Below the pieces are notes generated by a model. The model did not search any database. It was not told the origin of the DNA and was given only the letters and a program-made list of their open reading frames with translations. From Ruegeria_C sp041537905 (GTDB taxonomy: Bacteria; Pseudomonadota; Alphaproteobacteria; Rhodobacterales; Rhodobacteraceae), in NCBI RefSeq assembly GCF_041537905.1, contig NZ_JBGRUO010000019.1, positions 1-64,000 on the forward strand: 64,000 nt of DNA. Direction: 5' to 3'. The translations under genes were made by a program, and so were the position numbers. Positions 18,674-26,747 of the stretch are shown one piece after another (the stretch's first letter is position 1; each line of letters begins with the position of its first letter).

Positions 18674-19626
18674 CGCAGCTTTGGATTCAGGGCGTCGCGC
18701 AGCCAGTCGCCCAGCAGGTTGACGGAAAGGGCAAGGGCCAGAAGGGTGACGGCGGGGAAGAACAGGATCCACCATTCGCCGGAGAACAGGAAGCCCTGGC
18801 CGATGCGGATCAGCGTTCCCAGCGAGGGCTGAGTGGGCGGCGCGCCGACCCCGAGGAAGCTGAGCGTTGCCTCGGCGATGATGGCCAGCGCCAGCGAGAT
18901 GGTCGAGATCACCAGCACCGGTGACAGCACGTTGGGCAGGATATGGCGGAACATAATCGGGAAATATCCACGCCCGATAAGTCGGGCGGCCTGCACGTAT
19001 TCCTTGTTCTTCTCGACAAGTGCGGCCCCGCGCACCACGCGGGCGAACTGCACCCAGTCCGACAGGGCAATGGCCACGATCAACACCCAGATTGCCATCT
19101 GGTTGCGGTATTCCGGCGGGGTGAAGCCCTTGGCAATGCCAAAGATCAGCATGGCGACCAGAATGGCTGGAAAGGTCAGCTGCACATCCGCGACCCGCAT
19201 GATCAGCGTCTCGACCCAGCCGCCGACATAAGCGGCAACAAGGCCCAGGATCACGCCGATGATCATCGCCAGCAATACCGCCGAGATGCCCACAAAAAGC
19301 GAGATCCGCATGCCGTAAAGGATGGTCGAGAATACATCTCGCCCCTGATCATCAGTACCCAGCAGGAAGGTATCCTGCGTGAACGCGTTGGGCTGACCCG
19401 GTGGGGTGAACCCGTTCATCAGGTTCAGCGTGGCCGGATCAAACGGGTTATGCGGCGCGATCCAGGGCGCAAAAAGTGCTGCCAGAAACAGCACCAGCAC
19501 CACCAGAAGCGCCACGATGGCCACCGGCGAATGGCGGAACGCATAGGCAAAGTCGCTGTCCCACATCTGAGCCAGGCGCGAAGGCTGGGATGGGGCAGGG
19601 GCGGGTTTTTGGGTCAAGTCGCTCAT
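18670..19626 (-). CDS. Peptide-type ABC transporter permease (DppC-like)
   Basis: The 318-residue inner-membrane protein has an N-terminal cytoplasmic segment and a first helix at about 35-55 (VAIVALLVVLVLFLAALFAPW). The family DppC signature follows: LGTDDQGRDVFS, then the EAA loop region AARLIGRGYFPIMFRHILPN. It forms the channel together with the DppB-like protein encoded upstream. The 4-base overlaps on both sides show a tightly coupled operon. Confidence 0.93.
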   Translation of the reverse strand: MSDLTQKPAPAPSQPSRLAQMWDSDFAYAFRHSPVAIVALLVVLVLFLAALFAPWIAPHNPFDPATLNLMNGFTPPGQPNAFTQDTFLLGTDDQGRDVFSTILYGMRISLFVGISAVLLAMIIGVILGLVAAYVGGWVETLIMRVADVQLTFPAILVAMLIFGIAKGFTPPEYRNQMAIWVLIVAIALSDWVQFARVVRGAALVEKNKEYVQAARLIGRGYFPIMFRHILPNVLSPVLVISTISLALAIIAEATLSFLGVGAPPTQPSLGTLIRIGQGFLFSGEWWILFFPAVTLLALALSVNLLGDWLRDALNPKLR

Positions 19627-20600
19627 GCGGTCCTCCCGTCGATGCGCAGGCGCGGATCGATGGCGTAATAAAGCAAATCAACGATCAGATTGATCGAGAC
19701 GAACATCACCGAAATCAGCATCAGATAGGCGGCCATCACCGGGATATCCACGAACTGGATCGCGTTGATGAACAACAGGCCCACGCCGGGCCACTGAAAC
19801 ACCGTCTCGGTAATGATGGCAAAGGCGATGATCGAACCCAGCTGCAACCCCGTCACCGTGATCACGGGCACCAGCGTGTTCTTCAGCGCGTGGCGGAAAT
19901 TAATGACCCGGTCGGTCAGCCCCCTTGCGCGGGCAAAGCGGACATAGTCGGCGCGCAGCACCTCAAGCATCTCGGAACGCACCAACCGCATGATCAGCGT
20001 CATTTGGTAGAGGCCCAGCGTGATCGCAGGTAATATCAGCGCCTTGAGGCCGGAGGCGGTCAGAAACCCGGTGGACCAGTTGCCGATTTTCACCGTCTCG
20101 CCACGTCCGAAACTGGGTAGCAGGTCCAGTTCGACCGAGAAGATATAGATCAATAATATGCCTATCAGGAAGGTGGGCAGCGAAACTCCGATCAAACTCA
20201 CCGTCATGATGGCATTTGCGGCAAAGCCTTGTCGTCGGATCGCGGTAAAGACGCCCAGGGCGATGCCCAGCGTGATCGCCAGAAACCCCGAAACAGCGGC
20301 CAGTTCCAGCGTGGCGGGCGCGCGCTCGGCGATGATGGTCGAAACCGGGCGGCCCTGCCGGTAGGAGACGCCGAAATTGCCCTCGACCGCGCCTTGCAGG
20401 AACTTGAAATATTGCACCGGAAACGGCTTATCCAGCCCCAGATCGCTACGCAGCCGCTCGATATCGGCCTGGGTGCGTTCCTGGCCCAGCATGTTGTCGA
20501 TCGGGTCGCCGACAAAACGGAACATCGAAAACGCGACCAGCCCCACCACAAGCAGAACGATCACGGACTGAAACACCCGCCGGATGATATAGGCTAGCAT
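19623..20600 (-). CDS. Peptide-type ABC transporter permease (DppB-like)
   Basis: The 325-residue membrane protein begins MLAYIIRRVFQSVIVLLVVG, the typical DppB first helix. The periplasmic block GLDKPFPVQYFKFL and the EAA loop (FARARGLTDRVINFRHALKN) follow. It overlaps the DppC-like gene by 4 bases. Upstream, 141 bases and a hairpin separate it from the binding-protein gene. Confidence 0.93.
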   Translation of the reverse strand: MLAYIIRRVFQSVIVLLVVGLVAFSMFRFVGDPIDNMLGQERTQADIERLRSDLGLDKPFPVQYFKFLQGAVEGNFGVSYRQGRPVSTIIAERAPATLELAAVSGFLAITLGIALGVFTAIRRQGFAANAIMTVSLIGVSLPTFLIGILLIYIFSVELDLLPSFGRGETVKIGNWSTGFLTASGLKALILPAITLGLYQMTLIMRLVRSEMLEVLRADYVRFARARGLTDRVINFRHALKNTLVPVITVTGLQLGSIIAFAIITETVFQWPGVGLLFINAIQFVDIPVMAAYLMLISVMFVSINLIVDLLYYAIDPRLRIDGRTA

Positions 20601-20694
20601 TCTGTCTCCCTTTAATCCGGTTTCTTGCGACGAGCCCGGTTTGCCGTCGGACGATCTGTGCCGTCTTTGCTACCCTTTGGTGATAGTGCACTTT

Positions 20695-20723
20695 GCCGGG
20701 ACCCACCAGAGCTAGATCCCGGC
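20695..20723 (-). terminator. Hairpin between peptide-binding protein and permease genes
   Basis: GCCGGGA and TCCCGGC arms with a 15-base loop lie 18 bases beyond the binding-protein stop on the minus strand. The T run is weak, so it is more likely a partial terminator or mRNA stabiliser that gives excess binding protein. Confidence 0.4.
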
Positions 20724-20741
20724 TTTTCGGTTGGCGTCGGG

Positions 20742-22307
20742 TCAGTTCACGTTCACCCAGCGCAGGATAAAGAAGTTGTCGGGCCGCTGAGTCAGCGCGA
20801 CATTGTTGCGGGTGCCCCAGACCAAGGGCTGCACGTAAAGCGGCACATAGGTCTGTTCGTCCTGAATGATCTGCGTCGCCTCATCCAGCATGGCCTGGCG
20901 GTTGCCTGCATCCAGCTCGGACTGGATCAGCGGCAGCAATTCATCGACCCGCGCATTCGAAAAACCGCCGAAATTCCAGCTACCAAGCTTCTTGTCGGGG
21001 TTTGGCGTGGTCACCAGGAACCGGATCGGGTGTTCTGCATCAAAGGTGCCCGGGCTCCAGCCCAGCAGGTACATGTCGTAATTGTCCTCGCGCAGTTCCG
21101 GCCAGTAATTGCGCACCGGCATCGCGTCCAACTCGGCCTTGATGCCGATCTGGGCCAGCATGCTGACCACCGCCTGACAGACGGCCTCGTCATTCAGGTA
21201 GCGGTCATTGGGGCATTTCAGCCCGAAGGAGAACCCGTCCGCATAGCCAGCCTCATCCAGCAGCGCCTTGGCCTTGTCCACGTCAAAGGCGGGACGGTCG
21301 GCATGGGCGGTGGAGTATCCGCTCATCGCCGGGCTGACCAGTTGCGAGGCTTCTTCGGCATTGCCGCGCATGATTGTGGCGAGGATGGCAGGCACATTGA
21401 TGGCATGCGCTACAGCCTGCCGCACGCGCACGTCTTTGAAGGGGTTCGGCTGGCCCGCATCGGCGCCATATTTCAGCGCCTCGGCCTCATGCGGAAAGCC
21501 CAGCATGATCACCCGCGCCTCAATGCCCTGAATGATCTCGACCTCATCGCTTTCCTTCAGCCGCGCGGCATCCTGAATGGGCACCGGGTTGATCATATCC
21601 ACATCACCCGACAGGAGTGCGGCCACCGCAGTTGCGGGGTTCTGGATCGGCGTGAATTCGGCCTGGGTGATGTTATGCGTCGCGTCATCCCACCAGCCGT
21701 CGAACGGCTCCAGCACTGTGCGCAGGCCGGGCTCGCGCGCGGTGACCTTGAAGGCGCCAGTGCCATTGGCGTTCAGCGTCGCATAATTGCCGTTGTCCTT
21801 GTCGGGCAGGGTGGCCGCGTTCGCCTCGGCCCAGCCGCTATCCATGATCATCCAGTTGGCGATCGAGCCCGGAAAGATCGGGTTCGGGCCGTGGGTCAGC
21901 ACATCTATGGTGTAGTCATCGACGATCTTCACCTCTTTGACCGGAGCGAACCAGCTATTGGTATCGGCCACTTCATTGGACGCGCGCTCGTAAGAAAACA
22001 GCACATCTTCGGCGGTGAAAGGGCTGCCATCGTGGAACGTGACGCCCTTGCGCAGATTGAAACGCCAGCCTTCGCCATCGCCGATCGGTTCCCATGAAAC
22101 TGCAAGCGCCGGTTCGACCATCATATCCTGATCGCGCCGCACCAGCCCCTCATAGACATTATTGAGAAAACCCAGCACCGGGGCCGAGTTGACCGCGTGC
22201 GGGTCCAGCGTCTGCGGATCGGTCGTCGAGGCCCATTTGAAATCGGCGGCCTGCGCGGCACTCGCAGCCAACAGGACCAGTCCGATGGCGGATGATCTGA
22301 GGAACAT
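20742..22307 (-). CDS. Peptide/opine-type ABC transporter substrate-binding protein (SBP family 5)
   Basis: The 521-residue periplasmic protein starts at 22307 (MFLRSS) after GGGAG and has a signal peptide ending near AQAADF. Blocks such as WRFNLRKGVTFHDGSPFTAEDV and NANGTGAFKV are standard for family 5 binding proteins. It is the binding partner of the permeases and ATPase encoded downstream. It is clearly paralogous to the protein at 26748-28328; both share DRY(L/I)NDEA(V/I)CQA and MLAQIGI. The substrate could be a peptide, an opine or a modified amino acid. The gene is divergent from the NHLP precursor genes across 235 bases. Confidence 0.92.
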   Translation of the reverse strand: MFLRSSAIGLVLLAASAAQAADFKWASTTDPQTLDPHAVNSAPVLGFLNNVYEGLVRRDQDMMVEPALAVSWEPIGDGEGWRFNLRKGVTFHDGSPFTAEDVLFSYERASNEVADTNSWFAPVKEVKIVDDYTIDVLTHGPNPIFPGSIANWMIMDSGWAEANAATLPDKDNGNYATLNANGTGAFKVTAREPGLRTVLEPFDGWWDDATHNITQAEFTPIQNPATAVAALLSGDVDMINPVPIQDAARLKESDEVEIIQGIEARVIMLGFPHEAEALKYGADAGQPNPFKDVRVRQAVAHAINVPAILATIMRGNAEEASQLVSPAMSGYSTAHADRPAFDVDKAKALLDEAGYADGFSFGLKCPNDRYLNDEAVCQAVVSMLAQIGIKAELDAMPVRNYWPELREDNYDMYLLGWSPGTFDAEHPIRFLVTTPNPDKKLGSWNFGGFSNARVDELLPLIQSELDAGNRQAMLDEATQIIQDEQTYVPLYVQPLVWGTRNNVALTQRPDNFFILRWVNVN

Positions 22308-22470
22308 GGTGGAAACTCCCTGATGGTATCGCAAACATGTTTGAGGATTTGGCGGGCGGCGTAAAGGGCAAGAGACAGGTTCTTTCGGCAATCCGCGCGG
22401 GCCGGGCCGCGCCAGATGCGATCTTGGGCAGCGTTAAGAAAAGTTAAACCTTTGAACAGGCGGGCCAAAG

Positions 22471-22518
22471 GCTTGCCTCCCACCTTTTGGAGGTAAGCCG
22501 GGTTGCGGGGCATCCCGC
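22471..22518 (+). promoter_or_regulatory. Tandem hairpins in the leader of the NHLP precursor genes
   Basis: Two hairpins lie just before the first precursor gene. The first pairs GGCTTGCCTCC (22471-22481) with GGAGGTAAGCC (22490-22500), an 11-bp stem with one G-U pair and an 8-base loop. The second pairs GCGGG (22505-22509) with CCCGC (22514-22518). The ATG is 24 bases downstream and its ribosome binding site GGGAG 12 bases downstream. Neither is followed by a T run, so a structured 5' leader is more likely than a terminator. Function is not known. Confidence 0.5.
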
Positions 22519-22542
22519 GGAGCTGAAACAGGGAGTCGACTG

Positions 22543-22878
22543 ATGCTGGACAAAAAAACCTACAATGCGCGTTTGCAGGACGTTTATGAGCGGGCCTGGC
22601 GTGATCCGGTGTTCTCACGGGAATTGCAGACCGATCCTCACAAGGCGCTGGCCGCGTATTTCGAGGGGATCTCGGTCGACTGCGAGGTCCGCGTGGTTCA
22701 GGACAGCATGGACACGAAATACCTGCATATACCCGCAGCACCCGCCCAGGGCGAGATTGATGAGCGCGATCTGGTGCAGGTGCAGGGCGGAACAACGCCG
22801 GTCTGCTTCGGCTACATCGTTACCACCGTCGCCATGGCCGTTGGCGTGACGGTCTATTCCACCATCGAGGGATGCTGA
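22543..22878 (+). CDS. NHLP (nitrile hydratase-like leader) RiPP precursor peptide 1
   Basis: The 111-residue protein has an N-terminal nitrile hydratase alpha-like leader: helical YERAWRDPVFSRELQTDPHKAL, then VRVVQDSMDTKYLHIPAAP, an acidic linker EIDERDL and a double-glycine end QGG at 81-83. The predicted core is residues 84-111 (28 residues). It is hydrophobic and rich in Val and Thr, with Cys88 and a C-terminal Cys111. GGGAG lies 7 bases upstream of the ATG. It is first of three tandem paralogues with identical leader length. NHLP leaders normally direct modification and export of ribosomal peptides, but no modifying enzyme or C39 exporter is adjacent. The final product is unknown. Confidence 0.8.
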   Translation: MLDKKTYNARLQDVYERAWRDPVFSRELQTDPHKALAAYFEGISVDCEVRVVQDSMDTKYLHIPAAPAQGEIDERDLVQVQGGTTPVCFGYIVTTVAMAVGVTVYSTIEGC

Positions 22879-22916
22879 TCACGGGGCTCATCAATCTCAG
22901 CAGCAGGAGAAGAAAC

Positions 22917-23261
22917 ATGCAGGGCGAAACTCTGATCGACGCGCGACTGGCGGAACTCCACCACCGTGCCAGAACCGACACCGACTTCCAGACGCAGTTG
23001 CAAAAGGACCCGCATGCTGTGCTGGAAGAGTATTTTGGCCCTATCGACAGGAATATCGAAATTCGGGTCGTGCAAGACACCGACCGGGTAAAACACCTGC
23101 ATGTCAAGGCGCCGCCGCCGCAGAACGAAATCAGCGACCAGGACCTGTTGCAGGCGCAGGGCGGGACCTCTCCGGTCTGCATAGTCGGCGGGATCATTAC
23201 GGCCCTATCCGCCGTGAGTGTGTCGGTCCAGACCATCGCCCAAGCGAGCTACATCGACTGA
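22917..23261 (+). CDS. NHLP RiPP precursor peptide 2
   Basis: The ATG at 22917 follows CAGGAGAAG and is preferred to an upstream in-frame start at 22872, which would overlap gene 1 and add an unrelated tail. The 114-residue product aligns with precursor 1 without a gap through the leader: DPH at 31-33, RVVQD at 50-54, acidic EISDQDL, and QGG at 81-83. The core (84-114, 31 residues) starts TSPVC with Cys88. It continues with a Val/Ser/Ile-rich stretch and ends in a polar tail (ASYID). It has a single core cysteine. It lies 38 bases after gene 1, so the two are probably cotranscribed. Confidence 0.8.
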   Translation: MQGETLIDARLAELHHRARTDTDFQTQLQKDPHAVLEEYFGPIDRNIEIRVVQDTDRVKHLHVKAPPPQNEISDQDLLQAQGGTSPVCIVGGIITALSAVSVSVQTIAQASYID

Positions 23262-23395
23262 ACATACCCGTGATGTTTGCAGGATGCGGCTCTTCAGTTG
23301 GACCGACCTAAACACCGAGTCCCAAGGCGAAAAATGGTCGGCACACATCGCCGCGCAGCACAGCAGAAACAGACTCAAAGAACGGAGCCTTCACT

Positions 23396-23725
23396 ATGAA
23401 CAGTCGTGCAAAACACCATGATCCGCTCGCCGAAATCCGCCAGCGCGCCCGCACGGAGCCCGAGTTTTCGCGCAGGCTGCACAGCGATCCGCACGCGGTG
23501 ATTGAGCAATACATGGGCCAGACCGACAGCGAGGTCGAGATCAGGGTGGTACAGGACACCCCCGATACGCTCTACCTGCACCTCCCGTCACCGCCACCAG
23601 AAGGCGAGATAACCGATCAGGACCTGACATATGCACAGGGCGGCACGACAACGCTCTGCAGCGCTTTGATTGTCACGGTGATATCAGCGATCAGCGTTTC
23701 CGCCCATCAGACCACGGAGCCCTGA
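23396..23725 (+). CDS. NHLP RiPP precursor peptide 3
   Basis: This 109-residue third paralogue again has DPH at 31-33, RVVQD at 50-54 and QGG at 81-83. The core of 26 residues starts TTTLC with Cys88 and ends in a polar tail (HQTTEP). It has one cysteine in the core. GGAG lies 8 bases upstream of the ATG. It follows gene 2 by 134 bases that contain no other frame I trust. It converges on the amino acid ABC ATPase gene with a 12-base gap and no visible terminator. Confidence 0.8.
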   Translation: MNSRAKHHDPLAEIRQRARTEPEFSRRLHSDPHAVIEQYMGQTDSEVEIRVVQDTPDTLYLHLPSPPPEGEITDQDLTYAQGGTTTLCSALIVTVISAISVSAHQTTEP

Positions 23726-23737
23726 GGCGGGGTCGGC

Positions 23738-24466
23738 TCACAAAACCGCACTGAGAAAGGCCTGAGTTCGGGGCTGTTGCGGATTACCGAACAGCTCTTC
23801 TGGCGGGCCTTGTTCCAGAATACGGCCATCTGAGAGGAAACAGACCTTGTCGGCCACTTCGCGGGCGAACCCCATCTCGTGGGTGGCCATCACCATGGTC
23901 ATGCCCTGCGCCTTGAGCTGGCGCAGAACGTCCAAAACCTCGCCCACCAGTTCCGGGTCCAGCGCCGAGGTGATCTCGTCAAACAGCATGATCTCGGGCT
24001 GCATGGCGAGCGCGCGGATGATGGCGACGCGCTGCTGCTGACCGCCCGAGAGCTGGTCTGGATAGTGCTGCATATGTTCGGACAGGCCGAAGCGCTGGAA
24101 CAACGCAGTAATCTCGGGGCGCAGTTGATCGCGGGACAGGCGTTTGATCCGGCGCGGGGCCAGCATCACGTTTTCTTCCGCCGTCATATGCGGAAACAGG
24201 TTGAAGCTTTGAAAGACCAGCCCGATCCGCTGGCGGACCGGCTGGGGGTCAAGCTCGGGGTCCGAGATATCCTGCCCGTCCAACTCGATATAGCCGTCAT
24301 CGATGGGATCCAGCAGGTTGATACAGCGTAGCAGGGTGGATTTGCCCGAGCCCGACGCACCGATCAGGCAGACCATGTCGCCCTCGCTGACCTCAAGATC
24401 AAGGCCGTCGATGACGGGTTTGTTGCCAAAGGATTTTTGCACATTGCGCAAGACCAGATGCGTCAT
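23738..24466 (-). CDS. Polar amino acid ABC transporter ATP-binding protein (GlnQ-like)
   Basis: The 242-residue ATPase has Walker A GASGSGKST at about 35-43, the signature LSGGQQQR and Walker B IMLFDEITSALDPE. The D-loop Glu and the usual switch His (MATHEMGFAREV) are present. Overall it matches the GlnQ/HisP subfamily that drives polar amino acid uptake. The preceding permease gene ends on the same base where this gene starts, so the two are coupled. The aromatic or charged specificity cannot be read from the sequence. Confidence 0.93.
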   Translation of the reverse strand: MTHLVLRNVQKSFGNKPVIDGLDLEVSEGDMVCLIGASGSGKSTLLRCINLLDPIDDGYIELDGQDISDPELDPQPVRQRIGLVFQSFNLFPHMTAEENVMLAPRRIKRLSRDQLRPEITALFQRFGLSEHMQHYPDQLSGGQQQRVAIIRALAMQPEIMLFDEITSALDPELVGEVLDVLRQLKAQGMTMVMATHEMGFAREVADKVCFLSDGRILEQGPPEELFGNPQQPRTQAFLSAVL

Positions 24467-25302
24467 CAGCTGCGGGCCCTGTTTTGCTTGGCGATCAGGT
24501 AATCAGCATAGCGTGTGGCCGGGATGGTCACGCAGAGAAAGATGATCGCGGCCACCACGTAAGGCGTGAAATTGGCCAGCAGCGATTTGAACACGCCCGC
24601 CTGGCGCAGGACTTCGACCGGGCCGATGAACGACAAGAGCGCTACATCCTTTTGCAGTGCGATGAACATGTTCATATTGGCGGGCACCACCCGGCGCAGG
24701 GCCTGGGGCAGGATGACAAAGCGCATCGTGTCAGATTTCGACATGCCCAGCGACAGAGCGGCGGCGCGTTGTGAGGCATGGATCGATTCAATGCCCGAGC
24801 GGTAGATTTCGGCCACATAAGCCGAATAGGTCAGGATCAGCGCCAGCGAGCCCCAGATATAGGGCGAATTCCACGGCCGTGGCAGGCCCAGCCCCGGCAC
24901 GCCGAAACCGATCAGATAGACCACCAGCACAACCGGAACGCCCCGGAAGATATCGGTGTAGAGGATTGCAAACAGCCGCAGCGGATAGAAAGCCGGATTG
25001 CGCACATCGCGGCAGAGCGCGATCACCAGCGCCCAGACGGCAATCAGCGGCGCACACCAGGCAAAGATCGCCACATCCAGCAGAAAGGCCTGCAACAGCT
25101 TGGGAAAGGTTTTGAGAAAGACCTCACCATTGAAGAAGCTTTTCTGCACCGCCTCCCAGCCCGGGGCCAGCGGCACCAGCAGGATGATCGCACCAGCGAC
25201 CAGAATCGTAGAAAGGGTGGCGATCACGATGCCGCGTTTGCGCGCGCGCGCCTCGTGGATTTCGCGCCGGGTTTTGCCCGGCGCTGTCAAGGGCACTGTC
25301 AT
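24466..25302 (-). CDS. Polar amino acid ABC transporter permease
   Basis: The 278-residue protein (start MTVPLTAP at 25302) has an unusually long basic N-terminus of about 35 residues before the first helix. The HisM/GlnP-type permease domain follows, with the EAA loop AALSLGMSKSDTMRFVILPQ. Only one permease gene is present, so it probably works as a homodimer. The start codon lies 7 bases after the stop of the upstream binding-protein gene; a longer frame to 25353 would overlap that gene and is rejected. Confidence 0.9.
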   Translation of the reverse strand: MTVPLTAPGKTRREIHEARARKRGIVIATLSTILVAGAIILLVPLAPGWEAVQKSFFNGEVFLKTFPKLLQAFLLDVAIFAWCAPLIAVWALVIALCRDVRNPAFYPLRLFAILYTDIFRGVPVVLVVYLIGFGVPGLGLPRPWNSPYIWGSLALILTYSAYVAEIYRSGIESIHASQRAAALSLGMSKSDTMRFVILPQALRRVVPANMNMFIALQKDVALLSFIGPVEVLRQAGVFKSLLANFTPYVVAAIIFLCVTIPATRYADYLIAKQNRARS

Positions 25303-25309
25303 GCCGCGC

Positions 25310-26125
25310 TCATTTGATGACGGGAACACCGGTATTCTGGGCCAGCCATTCATCCTCCAGCAGATCGAGCGTTCCGTCGCTGGACATTTCCGTCAGTGCC
25401 GCGTCGACGCATTCCTTCAGCGGGTTGTCTTTGGACATCAACATACCGAAGCGGTCGGGGTTTTCCGTGCGATCTGCCGGGAACTGACCCAGCAACACGC
25501 CATTGTCGAGCGTCACCGCCGACAGATAAAGCGCGGTTGGCAGGTCGAACAGGGCCGCGTCGATCTGGTTGGATTTCATCGCCTCGACCACATCGGCATT
25601 GTCATTGTAAAGCAGCGGATCGGAGTCCGGCCCGATGAGGTTCTGCAGCATCGGCACCGCCGTGGTGCTGGCCTGCGCGCCCCATTTCAGCGTCTTGAGC
25701 GAGGCCAGATCAGGTTTCGCACCACCTTCGACCACCGGTTTTGTGGTCAGAACCGCCATCGCAGCGGAGTAATAGGGGGAAGAGAAATCGACCACCTTCT
25801 CGCGATCCTCGGTGATCGAGAATTGCTGCAAATTGACGTCGAAATTCTTGGCACCCGGCTGGATTGCCTCGTCAAAACTGGTGCGCACCCAGTCTACCTG
25901 ATCGGCCTTGAACCCCATCCGCTCGGCCACGGTATAGGCCACGGCCGCCTCGAACCCGCTTTGACTGCTGGGGTCATCCTCCAGCACCCAGGGGAAATAG
26001 GCCGGGTTGCCGGTGGCCACGGTCAGCACCCCGTCCTTCAGCGTCTTGCCGGTGGCGCAGGCGTTCTGGGCCAGCGCGGAACCGGCGCTCAGGGCGAGGA
26101 TGGCAGTGAGGGTCATCAGGCGCAT
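25310..26125 (-). CDS. Polar amino acid ABC transporter substrate-binding protein (SBP family 3)
   Basis: The 271-residue periplasmic protein starts at 26125 after AAGGAG, with a signal peptide ending ALAQ. Family 3 features are LTVATGNPAYFPWVLED, GFEAAVAYTVAERMGF and QQFSITEDREKVVDFSSPYY. It is the substrate receptor for the permease and ATPase that follow. Long upstream extension of the same frame runs through the next gene and is a shadow. The gene begins 25 bases after the DUF4329-like gene and may share its transcript. Confidence 0.92.
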   Translation of the reverse strand: MRLMTLTAILALSAGSALAQNACATGKTLKDGVLTVATGNPAYFPWVLEDDPSSQSGFEAAVAYTVAERMGFKADQVDWVRTSFDEAIQPGAKNFDVNLQQFSITEDREKVVDFSSPYYSAAMAVLTTKPVVEGGAKPDLASLKTLKWGAQASTTAVPMLQNLIGPDSDPLLYNDNADVVEAMKSNQIDAALFDLPTALYLSAVTLDNGVLLGQFPADRTENPDRFGMLMSKDNPLKECVDAALTEMSSDGTLDLLEDEWLAQNTGVPVIK

Positions 26126-26150
26126 GTCGCATCTCCTTGGGTTGGGCGTG

Positions 26151-26684
26151 TCACTCGCTCTCGCGGATATCGAGCTCTTGCAGAGTATAGAAATCTCCGA
26201 CGGGTGCACCATCTTCGGGGTCATAACTTGGGTCTTGGGGCAGACAGCCGGGCCCGCAAAGCAGCCGGGCGGTGCCCTCGACCCCGTCAATGAACCAGAA
26301 CCGCCCGCCCGGTGTCGCCACATAGCCGTCCACGCCATCTTCCATATCGGCGACCACATCGGAGGAGGAGGGAATCTCACTATCCACCGCGAGATCATGG
26401 GCGGCATGGGTGTGGAAGCTCGCCAGCGGCTGAACATAGGTGCCGGGCGGATATTCGGGCCTGCAACTGTCGATGCCCCCACGTCTGGGGTCCGAGATGA
26501 TCAACTGGCCGTCTAGGTCCTCGCCGATAAAGCCACAGAATTCGCGGTTTTCGGCAAAGGAGACGGCCTGCAATTCGCCTAACATCTCATAGGCAAGGTC
26601 GGTGACATCCACATATTGCGCCTCGGCACGATTGGGGCCGGTCAGGGCAAAACACAAAGCAAAAAGAAACAGGATCAGGGGCAT
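26151..26684 (-). CDS. Secreted DUF4329/JAMM-like protein
   Basis: Using the ATG at 26684, the 177-residue product opens with a hydrophobic signal peptide ending near AEAQ. A TTG at 26702 would add 6 residues and is the alternative; neither has a good ribosome binding site. The middle has FCGFIGEDLDGQLII followed by SFHTHAAHDL and a Ser-rich SSSD. That recalls DUF4329 and the JAMM metalloprotease pattern (Glu, HxH, SxxD) with a longer gap than usual. Four cysteines after the signal (REFCGF, DSCRP, LLCGPGC) could form disulfides. It lies just upstream of the amino acid ABC operon. Function is not established. Confidence 0.6.
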   Translation of the reverse strand: MPLILFLFALCFALTGPNRAEAQYVDVTDLAYEMLGELQAVSFAENREFCGFIGEDLDGQLIISDPRRGGIDSCRPEYPPGTYVQPLASFHTHAAHDLAVDSEIPSSSDVVADMEDGVDGYVATPGGRFWFIDGVEGTARLLCGPGCLPQDPSYDPEDGAPVGDFYTLQELDIRESE

Positions 26685-26708
26685 AAAACACACGGTCGTC
26701 AAACGAAA

Positions 26709-26728
26709 CGGGGCGCAGACGCGCCCCG
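26709..26728 (-). terminator. Terminator after orphan peptide-binding protein gene
   Basis: On the minus strand a GC stem, CGGGGCG paired with CGCCCCG, is followed by TTTCGTTT, 19 bases beyond the stop of the gene at 26748-28328. It separates that gene from the DUF4329-like gene. Confidence 0.7.
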
Positions 26729-26747
26729 CTTAATGGTCAGATGCAGC

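Noticed and set aside
20625..22097. 490-codon open frame antisense to the peptide-binding protein gene
   Set aside because: Shadow of a well-supported family 5 binding-protein gene with signal peptide and family motifs.
22471..22500. 11-bp inverted repeat upstream of NHLP gene 1 as a terminator
   Set aside because: No T run follows the stem, and no gene ends immediately upstream on the plus strand.
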